The notes below the pieces were generated by a model, which saw nothing but the letters and a program-made list of their open reading frames with translations, was not told the origin of the DNA and made no database searches. From Acidobacteriota bacterium (GTDB lineage Bacteria; Acidobacteriota; Terriglobia; Acidiferrales; UBA7541): DNA of 64,000 nt. This document shows positions 30,621 to 40,109 of the stretch, piece by piece (the first letter of the stretch is position 1; every line of letters begins with the position of its first letter). The position numbers were made by a program, and so were the translations under genes. The stretch is from NCBI GenBank assembly GCA_003225295.1, contig QHYZ01000061.1, forward strand, positions 19,914 through 83,913, read 5' to 3'.

Positions 30621-32000
30621 GTGACCGCGGGAAACAAAACGGAGCCCTCCCTACTAGAGCGTGGCCTGGGGCTGAAAGAGGCCGTCGCGCTGAACATGAT
30701 CGAGATCGTGGGCATCGGCCCGTTCGTGGTGAGCTCCCTGGTGATTCGGGCGATGGGTGGGCCACAGGCTTTGATCGCTTGGCTGGCGGGCGCGCTGCTG
30801 GCGACGCTGGACGGCTTCGTGTGGTCGGAGCTGGGCGCGGCCATGCCCAAAGCCGGCGGCACGTATGTCTTTCTACGCGAGGCTTATGGCCCGGAACGGT
30901 GGGGCCGATTGATGTCGTTTCTTTTCGTGTGGCAGACTTTCGTGCAGGCGCCGCTGTCGGTGGCCTCGGCTTCGATCGGATTTGCGCGATACGCGGGATA
31001 TCTTCATCCGCTCTCAACACTGCAGGCGAAAACAATTTCCGGGAGTCTGGTCATTTTCCTGGTGATTTTACTTTACCGGCGAATCACCACCATCGGAAAA
31101 ATCTCCGTGCTGCTGTGGGCGGGTGTGGTGGGAACGATGCTGTGGCTGATTTGGGGAGGCATCCGCCATTTCGATGCCAAGATGGCGTTCGATTTTCCGC
31201 CGGGAGCATTTAACCTGTCGTGGGTGTGGCTGGCGGGCCTGGGGTCGGCAATGGTGAACACGGTGTACAGCTACTGGGGCTATTACAACATCTGTCACTT
31301 GGGAGGAGAAATCCGAGATCCGGAACGGAATATTCCACGCGGGATTTTTCTTTCGATTTTGGGGATTGCGGTGCTTTATCTGGCGATGCAGACGAGCCTT
31401 CTCGGTGTGGTACCGTGGCGGGAGGCGCAGCATTCTCCGTTCATCGTGAGCATGTTCGTGGAAAAACTCTATGGGCCTGGTTCGGCGCGATTTGTCACCT
31501 GGATGGTCTTGTGGATCGCCATGGCATCGGTGTTTTCGCTGCTGCTGGGTTATTCGCGGGTGCCTTATTCGGCGGCGCTAGATGGGAATTTCTTTCCGGT
31601 ATTTGCGCGCCTGCATCCCAGCAAACATTTTCCGCACGTGTCGCTGCTGGTTCTCGGGGGGCTGGCGTTTCTCTTCAGCGTTTCACTGAAGCTGGAGACG
31701 GCCATTGCCGGAATTCTTTCCATGCGGCTGCTGGTGCAGTTCATTGGACAGGCAGTGGGAGTGATGTTGCTGCGGCGGCGCTGGGGTACGGAGCGGTTGC
31801 CGTTCAAGATGTGGCTGTATCCGCTGCCAGCGGTGCTGACCATTTTCGGGTGGGCGTGGCTGTTCTGGCAGACCGGGGCGACACGGAAATGGGGGCTGGC
31901 GGAGATCGCGCTGGGAGCCCTGGCGTTTCTCATTCGCGCGCGGAAGGTGCGACAATGGCCGTTTGGAACGTCGCCGTCGATGGTTAGTGGTTCACAGTGA
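30621..32000 (+). CDS. APC-superfamily amino acid/polyamine permease
   Basis: 459 residues with about 12 hydrophobic segments. The first, ALNMIEIVGIGPFVVSSLVI, has the conserved unwound-helix G-I-G feature of the APC fold, followed by LDGFVWSELGAAMPKAGGTYVF, the typical TM2-3 region. Likely a proton-coupled importer of an amino acid or amine in the inner membrane; the substrate is not predictable. GTG start. The following PIG-L gene begins 22 bases later, suggesting co-transcription. Neighbouring secreted peptidase and amidase genes make an amino-acid uptake role plausible. Confidence 0.9.
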   Translation: MTAGNKTEPSLLERGLGLKEAVALNMIEIVGIGPFVVSSLVIRAMGGPQALIAWLAGALLATLDGFVWSELGAAMPKAGGTYVFLREAYGPERWGRLMSFLFVWQTFVQAPLSVASASIGFARYAGYLHPLSTLQAKTISGSLVIFLVILLYRRITTIGKISVLLWAGVVGTMLWLIWGGIRHFDAKMAFDFPPGAFNLSWVWLAGLGSAMVNTVYSYWGYYNICHLGGEIRDPERNIPRGIFLSILGIAVLYLAMQTSLLGVVPWREAQHSPFIVSMFVEKLYGPGSARFVTWMVLWIAMASVFSLLLGYSRVPYSAALDGNFFPVFARLHPSKHFPHVSLLVLGGLAFLFSVSLKLETAIAGILSMRLLVQFIGQAVGVMLLRRRWGTERLPFKMWLYPLPAVLTIFGWAWLFWQTGATRKWGLAEIALGALAFLIRARKVRQWPFGTSPSMVSGSQ

Positions 32001-32022
32001 GCATTCTCGGAGTGGAGGTTGC

Positions 32023-34662
32023 GTGAATTTCTATTTTCAACGTTTGGCGCTCCTTGCGGTAATGGCTTGCGGGGTGACGGCGTTCTTGCTCGCTCCGGTG
32101 TGGGCACAATTTCCTCCAGCGCCGGGGACAGGACTCGGCTTGCCGGAAACCATCGAGGCCATCGAGAGGGCTCGGATTACCACGCGGATCCTGTACGTGA
32201 CGGCTCATCCGGACGACGAGAGCGCTGCGGTGCTTACCTATGTGGCTCGCGGGCTCCATGCGGATGTCGCGCTACTCTCCCTCACACGCGGCGAAGGCGG
32301 GCAGAACGACCTCGGCCCCGAACAAGCACCGCAGCTGGGATTGATCAGGACCGAGGAATTGCTAGCGGCGACACGGGGCTATGGCGTGAGGCTGTACTTT
32401 ACACGAGCCAAAGATTTTGGCTATTCGAAGACTCCGGAAGAAACGGAGCGGATCTGGGGCGACCAGGTCCTGGAAGACATGGTCGCGGTGATCCGCGGAT
32501 TTCGCCCCAACCTGGTGATTAACGGCTGGGGAGGCGTGCACACGGGCCACGGACATCATCAAGCCGCGGGGTTGCTCACGCCGAAGGCGGTCGCGCTCGC
32601 CGCGGATCCTTCCTTCAAGCTGCGCGGCTCATCGCCGGAAGCACAGGACTCGACGCCCTGGGGTGACCGCAAGCCTGTAATCCTGCTGGATCTCGACCGC
32701 AGCGAGGCTCCCAAGGGTTACTTGTTCCCTGTCGATGAGATTGCGCCGCTCTACGGAAAATCATGGCGCGAAATGGGACTCGATGCTTTCGCAAATCATC
32801 GCTCCCAGGGAATCACCGGGTTTCTAGCCTCGCCGTTTCTGCGCCGCGCTGTCGCGCTGCTACGCGAGGACGGCGGCGAATTCGATCCCGCCTCGCTGGC
32901 CCAGCCACTTGGTCCCCTGGACGAAGACTTTGAAGCCGGGAATATGGGCGCTGACCCGCTCATGCGAACCGTGGATGGCGCCCTGGTGGCGGCCCGGGAT
33001 GCCGCGCTGCGACTCGATTGGAAGTCGGCCGCCAGTTCCCTGGTTGCCGCAGGTAGGAAAATCAATGAAGTGCCCGTGCCCTCGATTTCCTACCAAGTTC
33101 CCGCCCCGGTCGTATCCCTGTCGCGAAGTCTAAAACGGAAACGGGAAAAAATAGACGCGGCTCTGGCTCTGGTCGCCGGGCTGCGACTAGATGCGCTCGC
33201 CGATCGCAGCGAGATCGTCCCCGGAGAGACCTTCACGGTTCGCGTGGACTCTCGTCATCGTGGAGAAATTGCCGGAGATTTCAAGAAGCCCGTACTGTTG
33301 CTTCCCTCTGATTGGAACGTCACCAAAGAAGAGGCCGAAACCAGTGGGTCCGTTCGGTTTACCGTTTCTGCAGGGCAGAATCCCCAGCGCACGCCGGCCT
33401 CCGTTACGGCGATATTGCCGGAACCTCCGCCCCTTGTGGTGGTCAGCCAGGAAGCGGTGGTGGATGGCTATTCGTTTACGGTTAGCTCGCCGGTGACGCA
33501 GCTTCGCGCGAGTTCCGCGCGAGCAGATCGAATGCCGCTGCGAATCGTTCCGGCCTACGCGCCGGCGGTCGAGCCAAAACAAGTGATCGAGATTGCCGCC
33601 AGACAGGGCAAGCCGTTCGATGTACTGCTTCGGGTGCATTCCTATACAACGCAGGCGAGTGAGGTTCGCGCCGGGCTGACGGTGCCGCGTGGTTGGAAAA
33701 CCGGCGCAGCCGTGCCATTGAAATTTGAGGGCGTGGGCGACCGCTATGCGCGACTGACAGTGACCCCACCACTAAAGATGGCCAAGGGGCGCTTCAAGAT
33801 TTCGGCGTACGCGGAACGCCTGGCCGACCGCGCGCGTGGCGACAAGGCGGAGAAGTTCACCACTTCGCTGGAACCTTTGCCGACACTGCCGACGCAGCTT
33901 TGGAGCGAACCTGCCCAGTGCGTCCTGCACGCGTTTGACGTGCTGGTGCCGACGAATCTCCGCGTGGGCTACGTTACGGCGGAGAGCGAACCGGTGCCGG
34001 AAGCGCTCGAGCGCCTAGGCATTCGTGTGGAGATGCTGAACGCGGCGGCGCTGGCCTTCCAGGATCTATCCCCCTTCAATGCCATCGTGATCGGGGTGCG
34101 CGCGTACGAACTCCGGCCGGAATTGTCTGGAGCGAATCAGCGGCTGCTGGATTATGTATCGAAGGGTGGAACACTCGTCGTGCAATACCAGCGGGAGTTC
34201 GCCTGGGACAAATTCCACTATGCACCATATCCGGCCCTGATCTCGCCGCCGCTGCCGCCCGCAAAAGAGGGTGCAGGGCAGGTGAATCGTCCGCTTCCGC
34301 GCATCACGGACGAGAACTCTTCGGTGAAACTCCTGAAGCCGAATGATCCGTTGCTCACCCATCCCAATAAAATCACGCCAGACGACTTCCGTGGCTGGGT
34401 GCAAGAGCGTGGCCTGTATTTCTGGACGGAATTCGACCCCCAATACACGCCGCTCCTGGCCATGAACGATCCCGGCGAGCCTGACCTCACAGGCGGCCTG
34501 GTCTACACTCCTTACGGCAAGGGCACTTACATTTACACGGGCCTGGCCTTCTTTCGTCAGTTTCCCGAAGGCGTCCCAGGCGCTTACCGGCTTTTCGTCA
34601 ACTTACTCAGTGCGTCCGAGAGTCGCTCCGCCCGGTCCGCAGCGAAAAGACCTCGGCGCTGA
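32023..34662 (+). CDS. Exported PIG-L/LmbE-family deacetylase, large form
   Basis: 879 residues from a GTG at 32023 with a GGAGG site. Signal peptide (FQRLALLAVMACGVTAFLLAPVWAQ) followed by the PIG-L domain: VTAHPDDESAAV (AHPDDE, zinc ligands and base), LSLTRGEGGQNDLG and VHTGHGHHQAAG with the second zinc His motif. PIG-L enzymes remove acetyl from GlcNAc-type sugars. The C-terminal ~550 residues are beta-sandwich-like (ESEPVPEALERLGIRVEML onward looks GATase-like, with IVIGVRAYELRPEL). Probably acts in the periplasm. Large two-part PIG-L proteins of this kind are common in Acidobacteriota and Bacteroidota. Downstream of the APC permease, apparently in the same transcript. Confidence 0.9.
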   Translation: MNFYFQRLALLAVMACGVTAFLLAPVWAQFPPAPGTGLGLPETIEAIERARITTRILYVTAHPDDESAAVLTYVARGLHADVALLSLTRGEGGQNDLGPEQAPQLGLIRTEELLAATRGYGVRLYFTRAKDFGYSKTPEETERIWGDQVLEDMVAVIRGFRPNLVINGWGGVHTGHGHHQAAGLLTPKAVALAADPSFKLRGSSPEAQDSTPWGDRKPVILLDLDRSEAPKGYLFPVDEIAPLYGKSWREMGLDAFANHRSQGITGFLASPFLRRAVALLREDGGEFDPASLAQPLGPLDEDFEAGNMGADPLMRTVDGALVAARDAALRLDWKSAASSLVAAGRKINEVPVPSISYQVPAPVVSLSRSLKRKREKIDAALALVAGLRLDALADRSEIVPGETFTVRVDSRHRGEIAGDFKKPVLLLPSDWNVTKEEAETSGSVRFTVSAGQNPQRTPASVTAILPEPPPLVVVSQEAVVDGYSFTVSSPVTQLRASSARADRMPLRIVPAYAPAVEPKQVIEIAARQGKPFDVLLRVHSYTTQASEVRAGLTVPRGWKTGAAVPLKFEGVGDRYARLTVTPPLKMAKGRFKISAYAERLADRARGDKAEKFTTSLEPLPTLPTQLWSEPAQCVLHAFDVLVPTNLRVGYVTAESEPVPEALERLGIRVEMLNAAALAFQDLSPFNAIVIGVRAYELRPELSGANQRLLDYVSKGGTLVVQYQREFAWDKFHYAPYPALISPPLPPAKEGAGQVNRPLPRITDENSSVKLLKPNDPLLTHPNKITPDDFRGWVQERGLYFWTEFDPQYTPLLAMNDPGEPDLTGGLVYTPYGKGTYIYTGLAFFRQFPEGVPGAYRLFVNLLSASESRSARSAAKRPRR

Positions 34663-34947
34663 ACCACGACCAAGGCAAACAATTGACGTCCTCCTGTCCC
34701 CAGAAGGAAAGGATTTCTACGGTCTTCCGCTGGTTTTTTCTGAGACGGCTTGCTTCGGTGTGTAACGGACCGCACTTCAGGCGAAAACACCACCGCAGGG
34801 CCGAGGACCATGCGCCGCAGAAATCAACAGGGCCTTATATCCCGGTCAAGAACGCCGAGGCCTTACGGCCCACATGGTAAACCACATGGGCACATCGCCG
34901 CGCCCAGCTCAGCGTGCTATTCTCTTCAACCGAGGGGTAAAACGCGA

Positions 34948-35571
34948 ATGAAAAAGCACCTTCGAACCCGCTTTGCCAGCCGCACGACTCAAAGGGTCAT
35001 TTTCTTGTTGCTGGTAGCCGCACTTTCTCTCAGTTGCGTTTCTCTGGCTGCGGCACAGAAGGAAAAGAAAAAGAAGACCGACCCGGCTTCGTCCACGGAG
35101 AGCTCCAAGATGCTGATTCCCTTGACCGACGAACAGCAGATTGATTACGCGCTGTCGGAAATGCTGGGCGCATGGCAACTCGGGGATAGCGAAAAGCTCC
35201 GCCAGGACTACGCCGACGATGTTGCCATTGTGAACGGCTCGTGGGCGCCGCCGATTCTCGGCTGGACCAACTATCTTGCCGTTTACCAGCAGCAGCGTGC
35301 GCGCATGCAGCAGGTGCGCATGGATCGCACAAATACCTATATCAAAGTGAATGGTATGGTGGGTTGGGCGTGCTACCAGTGGGATTTCGCAGCAGTTGTG
35401 GATGGCCAGCAGACAGAATCCCAAGGCCAGACTACCGTGGTACTCGAGAAGCGCAACAACCACTGGGTCATCGTGCTTAACCACACCTCGCTCGCGCCGA
35501 GGGTCCCCCAGGCCACTCCAGCCAACGCGCCTTCAGGGCAGCAACCACCTGCCAAGCCGTCGCCGCGCTGA
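34948..35571 (+). CDS. Exported SnoaL/NTF2-like (DUF4440-type) protein
   Basis: 207 residues. Signal peptide (VIFLLLVAALSLSCVSLAAA), a Lys-rich stretch, then an NTF2-like fold: EQQIDYALSEMLGAWQLGDSEKLRQDYADDVAIVNGSWAPPILGWTNYLAVYQQQ. This matches the DUF4440/SnoaL start (a helix, then a D-D cluster and a pocket), ending with TTVVLEKRNNHWVIVLNHTS. Ligand unknown. The tail is Pro-rich. Start chosen at ATG 34948 with GAGGGG upstream. The frame is open further 5' but without similarity. Confidence 0.82.
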   Translation: MKKHLRTRFASRTTQRVIFLLLVAALSLSCVSLAAAQKEKKKKTDPASSTESSKMLIPLTDEQQIDYALSEMLGAWQLGDSEKLRQDYADDVAIVNGSWAPPILGWTNYLAVYQQQRARMQQVRMDRTNTYIKVNGMVGWACYQWDFAAVVDGQQTESQGQTTVVLEKRNNHWVIVLNHTSLAPRVPQATPANAPSGQQPPAKPSPR

Positions 35572-35595
35572 AACTCGCCGGCAAACTATGGAGAC

Positions 35596-35886
35596 CTAGA
35601 AAAGACCTTTTAGCCCTTCCTTGAGCCACATTCCAGCAATCAACAGCAGCAGAACGCCTGCCAGGATGCCGGTCCCCATGATGGGCCGCGAGAGCGCGTT
35701 GATTTTCTCAACCAGCTCCCGCTGCTCTTTGGCGATATGCTCTTCAGCCGCGTCGAGAAAGATTTGATCATCTTCGTGGCTTGCGAGCAGGCTCCGTCGA
35801 AGCAACAGAACGAGGAACACAGCGGTAACGACTCCCCAGACGATCAGCAGGTAAAGCAATGGGCCCGTCAGCGTTTGTGGTTCCAT
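35596..35886 (-). CDS. Small two-helix membrane protein, unknown
   Basis: 96 residues. Two hydrophobic helices (LLYLLIVWGVVTAVFLVLLL and MGTGILAGVLLLLIAGMWL) separated by a charged helix (SHEDDQIFLDAAEEHIAKEQRELVEKI). The start at 35886 has a strong GGGAGG site; the longer upstream frame is not supported. Family not recognised. Confidence 0.75.
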   Translation of the reverse strand: MEPQTLTGPLLYLLIVWGVVTAVFLVLLLRRSLLASHEDDQIFLDAAEEHIAKEQRELVEKINALSRPIMGTGILAGVLLLLIAGMWLKEGLKGLF

Positions 35887-36244
35887 GGTGAACCTCCCGT
35901 TGGACCGATCCGCGGTGCCGGCCCGGCCGGCAAGGGGTTTACTTGTCTTGATGGGGCGAGTATAGCACTCTGGATTAGAAATTCTAGTGCCGAGAATTAT
36001 CAAAACAGATGCTCTTCCCATGAGCTCGCTTGCCTTGGGACCTGGCCGAAAGGCGGCTGGATACCGTCCGGCGAACTGGCAGACGTGCTAGCTTCAGGGG
36101 CTGGTAACCCAGGAGAAATTTCGCTTTCGCAGACCTCTACTCCCAGCAGAAAACCCCTTTAGCAGCAAGGGATTACGGGTTGTGAACATTTTTCGCTGCT
36201 GCGCTACGATTTCCACTTACTGCGACGCCCCGACGCGGGATTCG
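35887..36244. other. Intergenic region upstream of the tRNA gene
   Basis: About 360 bases with no recognised gene. It includes an 11-base palindrome (TAGAAATTCTA) near 35976-35986 and a TATACT-like element in the leader of the small membrane protein gene. Nothing else is convincing. Confidence 0.4.
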
Positions 36245-36273
36245 TTGCCGAAAGAAATCCGGCAATGTAGAAT
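36245..36273 (+). promoter_or_regulatory. Sigma-70-type promoter of tRNA-Leu
   Basis: TTGCCG at 36245-36250, a 17-base spacer and TAGAAT at 36268-36273, ending nine bases before the mature tRNA 5' end. Confidence 0.65.
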
Positions 36274-36282
36274 GACGCCTGT

Positions 36283-36369
36283 GCCCGAATGGCGGAATTG
36301 GCAGACGCGCTGCGTTCAGGTCGCAGTTCTCGCAAGGGAGTGGAGGTTCGAGTCCTCTTTCGGGCACCA
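36283..36369 (+). tRNA. tRNA-Leu (anticodon CAG)
   Basis: 87-base tRNA with encoded CCA. The acceptor stem is GCCCGAA pairing with TTCGGGC, discriminator A. The anticodon stem is CTGCG/CGCAG around loop TTCAGGT, giving anticodon CAG for CUG codons. A long variable arm (GTTCTCGCAAGGGAGT region) is as expected for class II tRNA-Leu. T-loop GGTTCGAGTCC. Confidence 0.97.
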
Positions 36370-36445
36370 ATTGATTCGATGGTGAAGCAGAACGCACGCG
36401 ACTCCGCACCCTCATACTTCCTCCGGCTTGTTTCGCAGAATTCCA

Positions 36446-39163
36446 TCACTCGTACCTCAGCGCCACCATCGGATCGACCTTCGTCGCGCGGCGGGCCGGG
36501 AAATAAGTTGCAGATAGCGCTACCAGGATGAGCAACGACAGCGCGCCAAGAAAAGTCAGCGGGTCGGTATTCGTCACGCCGAACAGCATCCGCTTGATCA
36601 GCCATGCCGACCAAAGCGCCAGCACTAATCCGACGGCGAGTCCAACGCCAGCAAACCGCATGGCGCGTCGCATGAAGAGCGAAACAATATCTTTGCCGCA
36701 AGCACCAAAAGCCATCCGTACGCCAATTTCAGGAATGCGCTGGGTGACGAAGTAATGCATCACCCCGTACACACCGACCGCCGCGAGCAGCAGCGCAAGC
36801 GCCGAAAATAGTCCCATCAGCCAAGCCTGAAAACGCCTCGCCGCGGTTTGCTCACGCAGCACGTCCTGCATGGTGGTGATACCGGAAAGGATGACGCTCT
36901 TATCGAGCGAACGGAGGGTGCTGCGGATGGTCGGCGCCAGTTGCATCGGGTCAGCGGAGATTCGCACTATCAAGTTAGGCGTGGCTTCTCCCCTTTGCGC
37001 CTGAACCTCGTAAATCTCTGCCAGGGGCACCCGTTCGAGACCATGGCTGCGCATATCCGCGACGAGCCCCACAACCGTCACCCACTCGTCATTGCGGCCC
37101 CGCGGATCGAATCCCTTTAACCGCTTGCCGATACTGTCTTCGCCGGGCCAATACCGTTTCGCCAACGTCTGATTGATGATTGCCACTGGAGGGGATTCCG
37201 GCCCATCCTGTGGCGTGAAGTATCTGCCTTGAAGCAGGGGGATTGCCATGGCGCGAAAATAATCGCCACTAACCTGCGTCCAAACCAGCGGCGTCCAACT
37301 GCCGATGGGCTCGGGGGCATGTCCTTCGACCTGGCGCAGCGCGTGATTCTGGTTCTCCTCGAGAAAGAAGATGTTGCCGACGGTGCCCACGGCTTCGACC
37401 CCGGGTATTTTGTGCAGTCGCTCCCAGGCCCGCTGGTAATAATCAGCCATGCGGGCAGGAGGAGTGGCGTCCGGATTGGCAAATTGCACTTTCATCGTGA
37501 GTAGGTGATCGGGTTGGAAGCCGGGATCGAGTGCCAGCACTTCGACAAAGCTGCGGATCAGCAGGCCGGCACTGGCCAGTAAGACTAGCGAGAGCGCAAA
37601 CTGAGCTCCCACCAGCAGTCCCTGTAGTCCAAGTGTGCTGCTTGCGGTGCTTTGCTGGCCGGTCTTCAGCAACTCATGGGGACCGGCGGCGGAAAATCGG
37701 CGCGCCGGCGCCAAACCAAAACCGAGGCCACAAAGCAGCGCGAGCAAAAAACTGAAGACCAGCACAGCGGTATCAATCCGGGTTTCATCAAGACGCGGAA
37801 CGGTGAGCGGGGACAGTGCCACGAGCAGATGGAGTGCAGGACCTGTGAGTAGCACGCCTGCGCCGCCGGCGATGATCCCCAGTAACACGGATTCCGTCAG
37901 GAGCTGCCGAATGACCCGCCAGCGAGTGGCGCCCATGGCCACCCGCACCGCCAACTCCCGCGCACGCGCGACGCCGCGTGCGAGAAAGAGAGTTGTGAGA
38001 TTGGTGCAGGTCAGGAGCAGCAGCAGTAGGACGCAGAGTGAAAGCAACAACAGCGGCCGGCGCATTTCGCCAGCGATATACTCATTGAGTCGGCGCACTT
38101 CGACACCCAGCGTCTTGTCGGAATCAGGGTACTGAAGCGCCAGGCGTGCCGCGATCGTGTTCATCTCTGCCTGTGCGGCTTCGAGCGGCATCTTCGGACT
38201 CAACCGTGCGATGACTTGGAATCTGGCAACGCCTTGCGGACGCGTCTGGCTGAATGGATCGCTGGACGAAGGCTCTTCGTATGGGTTCGTTGTCAGGGGC
38301 GCCCAGAGTTGCACCTCGCCCTCAACGCGGTTCTCCCAGTGGCCCGCGAGAAAGGGAAAGCGGAACTGAGGCGGCATCACGCCCACCACCCGCCAAGGCT
38401 GGCCGTCAATATTGATATCGTGGCCTAGGGCTTCAAGCGAGCCGCCGAAGCGCGACTGCCAGAGTCCATGACTCAGAATGACCACCCGTTCGCGGTGCTG
38501 CAAATCCTCATCGCTAAAGGCGTGACCGAGGAGCGGTTGAACGCCCATGAGCGCGAAGAGATTTGCCGAGACGAAGGCCCCTTGGACCTTCTCTGGCTCC
38601 TCGCCGGTCAGGGTAACTACCGACCAGCCTCGCTTGTAGAAGATAGCCAGATCCTCAAAGGTATGTGCCTGACGGCGCCATTCGAGAAAGTCGCGATAAC
38701 TCGTGCTTCCGTCGGTAACGGCCCAACCGCGGGGGCGCGAGTCCGTAACCCAGAGCATCGTTAATTGTTCAGGGTTCCTATAGGGTAGCGGACGAAGGAG
38801 TACGGCGTGCACGACACTGAAGACCGCAGCGTTGGCACCGATACCGAGCCCGAGGATCAGTACCGCAAGAGCAGCGAAGCCAGGATTCTTCTCTAGCGTG
38901 CGCATGCCATAACGCAAATCCTGGAGGAAGCCTTCGACGTGGTTCACGCCGCGCGCGTCGCGGCACTCCTCCTTGGCGCGCTCGAATCCGCCAAAGTCCA
39001 TCCGCGCTCGCCGCAGCGCCTCCTGGCGCGGCACGCCGCTGCGCACCAAATCCTCCGCGACTGCCTCGATGTGAAATCGCAGCTCCGTATCCATCTCGCT
39101 TTCCATGCGAGAGCGCCCCACCAGGGCGGGCCACCAGGAGCGAAAGCGACTCAACAAAGTCAT
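36446..39163 (-). CDS. ADOP-type FtsX/MacB-like ABC permease (first copy)
   Basis: 905 residues from ATG 39163, which overlaps the PadR stop (ATGA), so translation is coupled. N-terminal helical region with MDTELRFHIEAVAEDLVRSGVPRQEALRRARMDFGG, then two MacB periplasmic/FtsX units, each with a leading helix and three C-terminal helices (NPGFAALAVLILGLGIGANAAVF; later MRFAGVGLAVGLVLALWSAW). It ends TKVDPMVALRYE. Acidobacterial duplicated orphan permeases carry no linked ATPase, and none is seen here. The transported substrate is unknown. About 570 bp away a second, related permease lies on the other strand. Confidence 0.93.
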   Translation of the reverse strand: MTLLSRFRSWWPALVGRSRMESEMDTELRFHIEAVAEDLVRSGVPRQEALRRARMDFGGFERAKEECRDARGVNHVEGFLQDLRYGMRTLEKNPGFAALAVLILGLGIGANAAVFSVVHAVLLRPLPYRNPEQLTMLWVTDSRPRGWAVTDGSTSYRDFLEWRRQAHTFEDLAIFYKRGWSVVTLTGEEPEKVQGAFVSANLFALMGVQPLLGHAFSDEDLQHRERVVILSHGLWQSRFGGSLEALGHDINIDGQPWRVVGVMPPQFRFPFLAGHWENRVEGEVQLWAPLTTNPYEEPSSSDPFSQTRPQGVARFQVIARLSPKMPLEAAQAEMNTIAARLALQYPDSDKTLGVEVRRLNEYIAGEMRRPLLLLSLCVLLLLLLTCTNLTTLFLARGVARARELAVRVAMGATRWRVIRQLLTESVLLGIIAGGAGVLLTGPALHLLVALSPLTVPRLDETRIDTAVLVFSFLLALLCGLGFGLAPARRFSAAGPHELLKTGQQSTASSTLGLQGLLVGAQFALSLVLLASAGLLIRSFVEVLALDPGFQPDHLLTMKVQFANPDATPPARMADYYQRAWERLHKIPGVEAVGTVGNIFFLEENQNHALRQVEGHAPEPIGSWTPLVWTQVSGDYFRAMAIPLLQGRYFTPQDGPESPPVAIINQTLAKRYWPGEDSIGKRLKGFDPRGRNDEWVTVVGLVADMRSHGLERVPLAEIYEVQAQRGEATPNLIVRISADPMQLAPTIRSTLRSLDKSVILSGITTMQDVLREQTAARRFQAWLMGLFSALALLLAAVGVYGVMHYFVTQRIPEIGVRMAFGACGKDIVSLFMRRAMRFAGVGLAVGLVLALWSAWLIKRMLFGVTNTDPLTFLGALSLLILVALSATYFPARRATKVDPMVALRYE

Positions 39164-39501
39164 ACTTCCGCTGGTGTCGTGTGCAGGATTCCAGCGATGA
39201 CCTCTGCCATGCGGTTCCACTTTTCGGTTTCGCTTTGCAGCCTGCGCTTTCCGGCCGCGGTGAGGCGGTAATACTTCGCCTTTCGATTGTTGTCCGACTC
39301 ACCCCATTCACTCGCAATCCAACCCTGATGTTCAAGGCGATACCGGGCGGGATACACAGAGCCTTGCTGAATCTCCAGACGATCTTTTGAGCTCTGTTGA
39401 ATGCAGAGCAGAATGCCGTAGCCGTCGAACGACCCGAGGGAAACGGCCTGGAGGATCAGCATGTCCAGCGTGCCCTGCAGAAGTTCGAGTTGCTGATCCA
39501 C
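39160..39501 (-). CDS. PadR-family transcriptional regulator (first copy)
   Basis: 113 residues from GTG 39501 (VDQQLELLQGTLDMLILQAV). The winged helix covers SLGSFDGYGILLCIQQSSKDRLEIQQGSVYPARYRLEHQGWIASEWGESDNNRKAKYYRLTAAGKRRL, the standard PadR pattern with QQGSVYPA. An ATG at 39540 is in frame but falls at the -10 box of the promoter, upstream of the expected transcript start. The GTG with AGGAG is therefore preferred. Controls the coupled ADOP permease and probably itself. Confidence 0.88.
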   Translation of the reverse strand: MDQQLELLQGTLDMLILQAVSLGSFDGYGILLCIQQSSKDRLEIQQGSVYPARYRLEHQGWIASEWGESDNNRKAKYYRLTAAGKRRLQSETEKWNRMAEVIAGILHTTPAEV

Positions 39502-39511
39502 GAAAGCGGTC

Positions 39512-39558
39512 TCTCCTAGAAGGACTAGGAATATAATCATAGTCTCCTAGATTGTCAA
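39512..39558 (-). promoter_or_regulatory. Promoter with operator-like repeats upstream of the first PadR gene
   Basis: Minus strand: -35 TTGACA (39553-39558), 17-base spacer, -10 TATATT (39530-39535). Eight-base direct repeats CTAGGAGA lie in the spacer (39543-39550) and just downstream of the start site (39512-39519). They are 31 bp apart, about three helical turns. Between them, TCCTAG and CTAGGA form an inverted pair around AAGGA. This arrangement is a good candidate for an autoregulatory PadR operator. Confidence 0.6.
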
Positions 39559-40055
39559 GGAGAGAGACAAGCTGCTCATCTCGCCGCCCCTGCGGCCTAA
39601 TCGCTCCGCCTGCGGCGTCCGAGGCCTTCGTTTCCCTAGAAAAAGCTTTCGAAGCCGCGAAGGTTAGGCTTCAGGCAGTGATGGTCAAGGTTTAACGCCG
39701 CGCCACAACGCAGCTAAGATTTTCTTCAGCGCTTGCTGGGCATACAGCCAGCGGAATCACTGGAGGCTGCTCGGGTGGACGGGAATGATGCCGTTTGGCC
39801 TCTACGGAATCATCAAGATTCAAGATTCTCCCGAGCGGTTCAATTTTTTCCGTGCTACAGAAGCGCCCAAGACCGGCTCTTTCAAAGCGCCCAAGACCTG
39901 ACAGAAAACGAAGTGCGCGCTCAACTAGAAGTGGCGGGCCTACCGCAAGCTGGAATGGATTCACGGATTTAAGAAGCGCGAAGCGCGTACGAGAGAACGA
40001 GGAACAGCTTTCAGCCCCCACTCATTCCTGAGCAGGCGCGGTTGCGACTCTCCCC
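39559..40055. other. Intergenic region between the divergent PadR-ADOP modules
   Basis: About 500 bases. A 14-base direct repeat (AAGCGCCCAAGACC) occurs at 39861-39874 and 39885-39898. A 79-codon frame is present on the plus strand but shows no recognisable protein pattern. Nothing else is supported. Confidence 0.4.
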
Positions 40056-40095
40056 TTGCGCTTCTACAAGAGAAGCGCTATCTTCCCTGTAGAAG
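40056..40095 (+). promoter_or_regulatory. Promoter with inverted-repeat operator upstream of the second PadR gene
   Basis: TTGCGC (40056-40061), 17-base spacer, TATCTT (40079-40084). A perfect 8-base inverted repeat CTTCTACA (40061-40068) and TGTAGAAG (40088-40095) straddles the -10 box with a 19-base gap, as expected for a repressor site controlling this gene. Confidence 0.6.
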
Positions 40096-40109
40096 TGATA
40101 GGGGAACGA

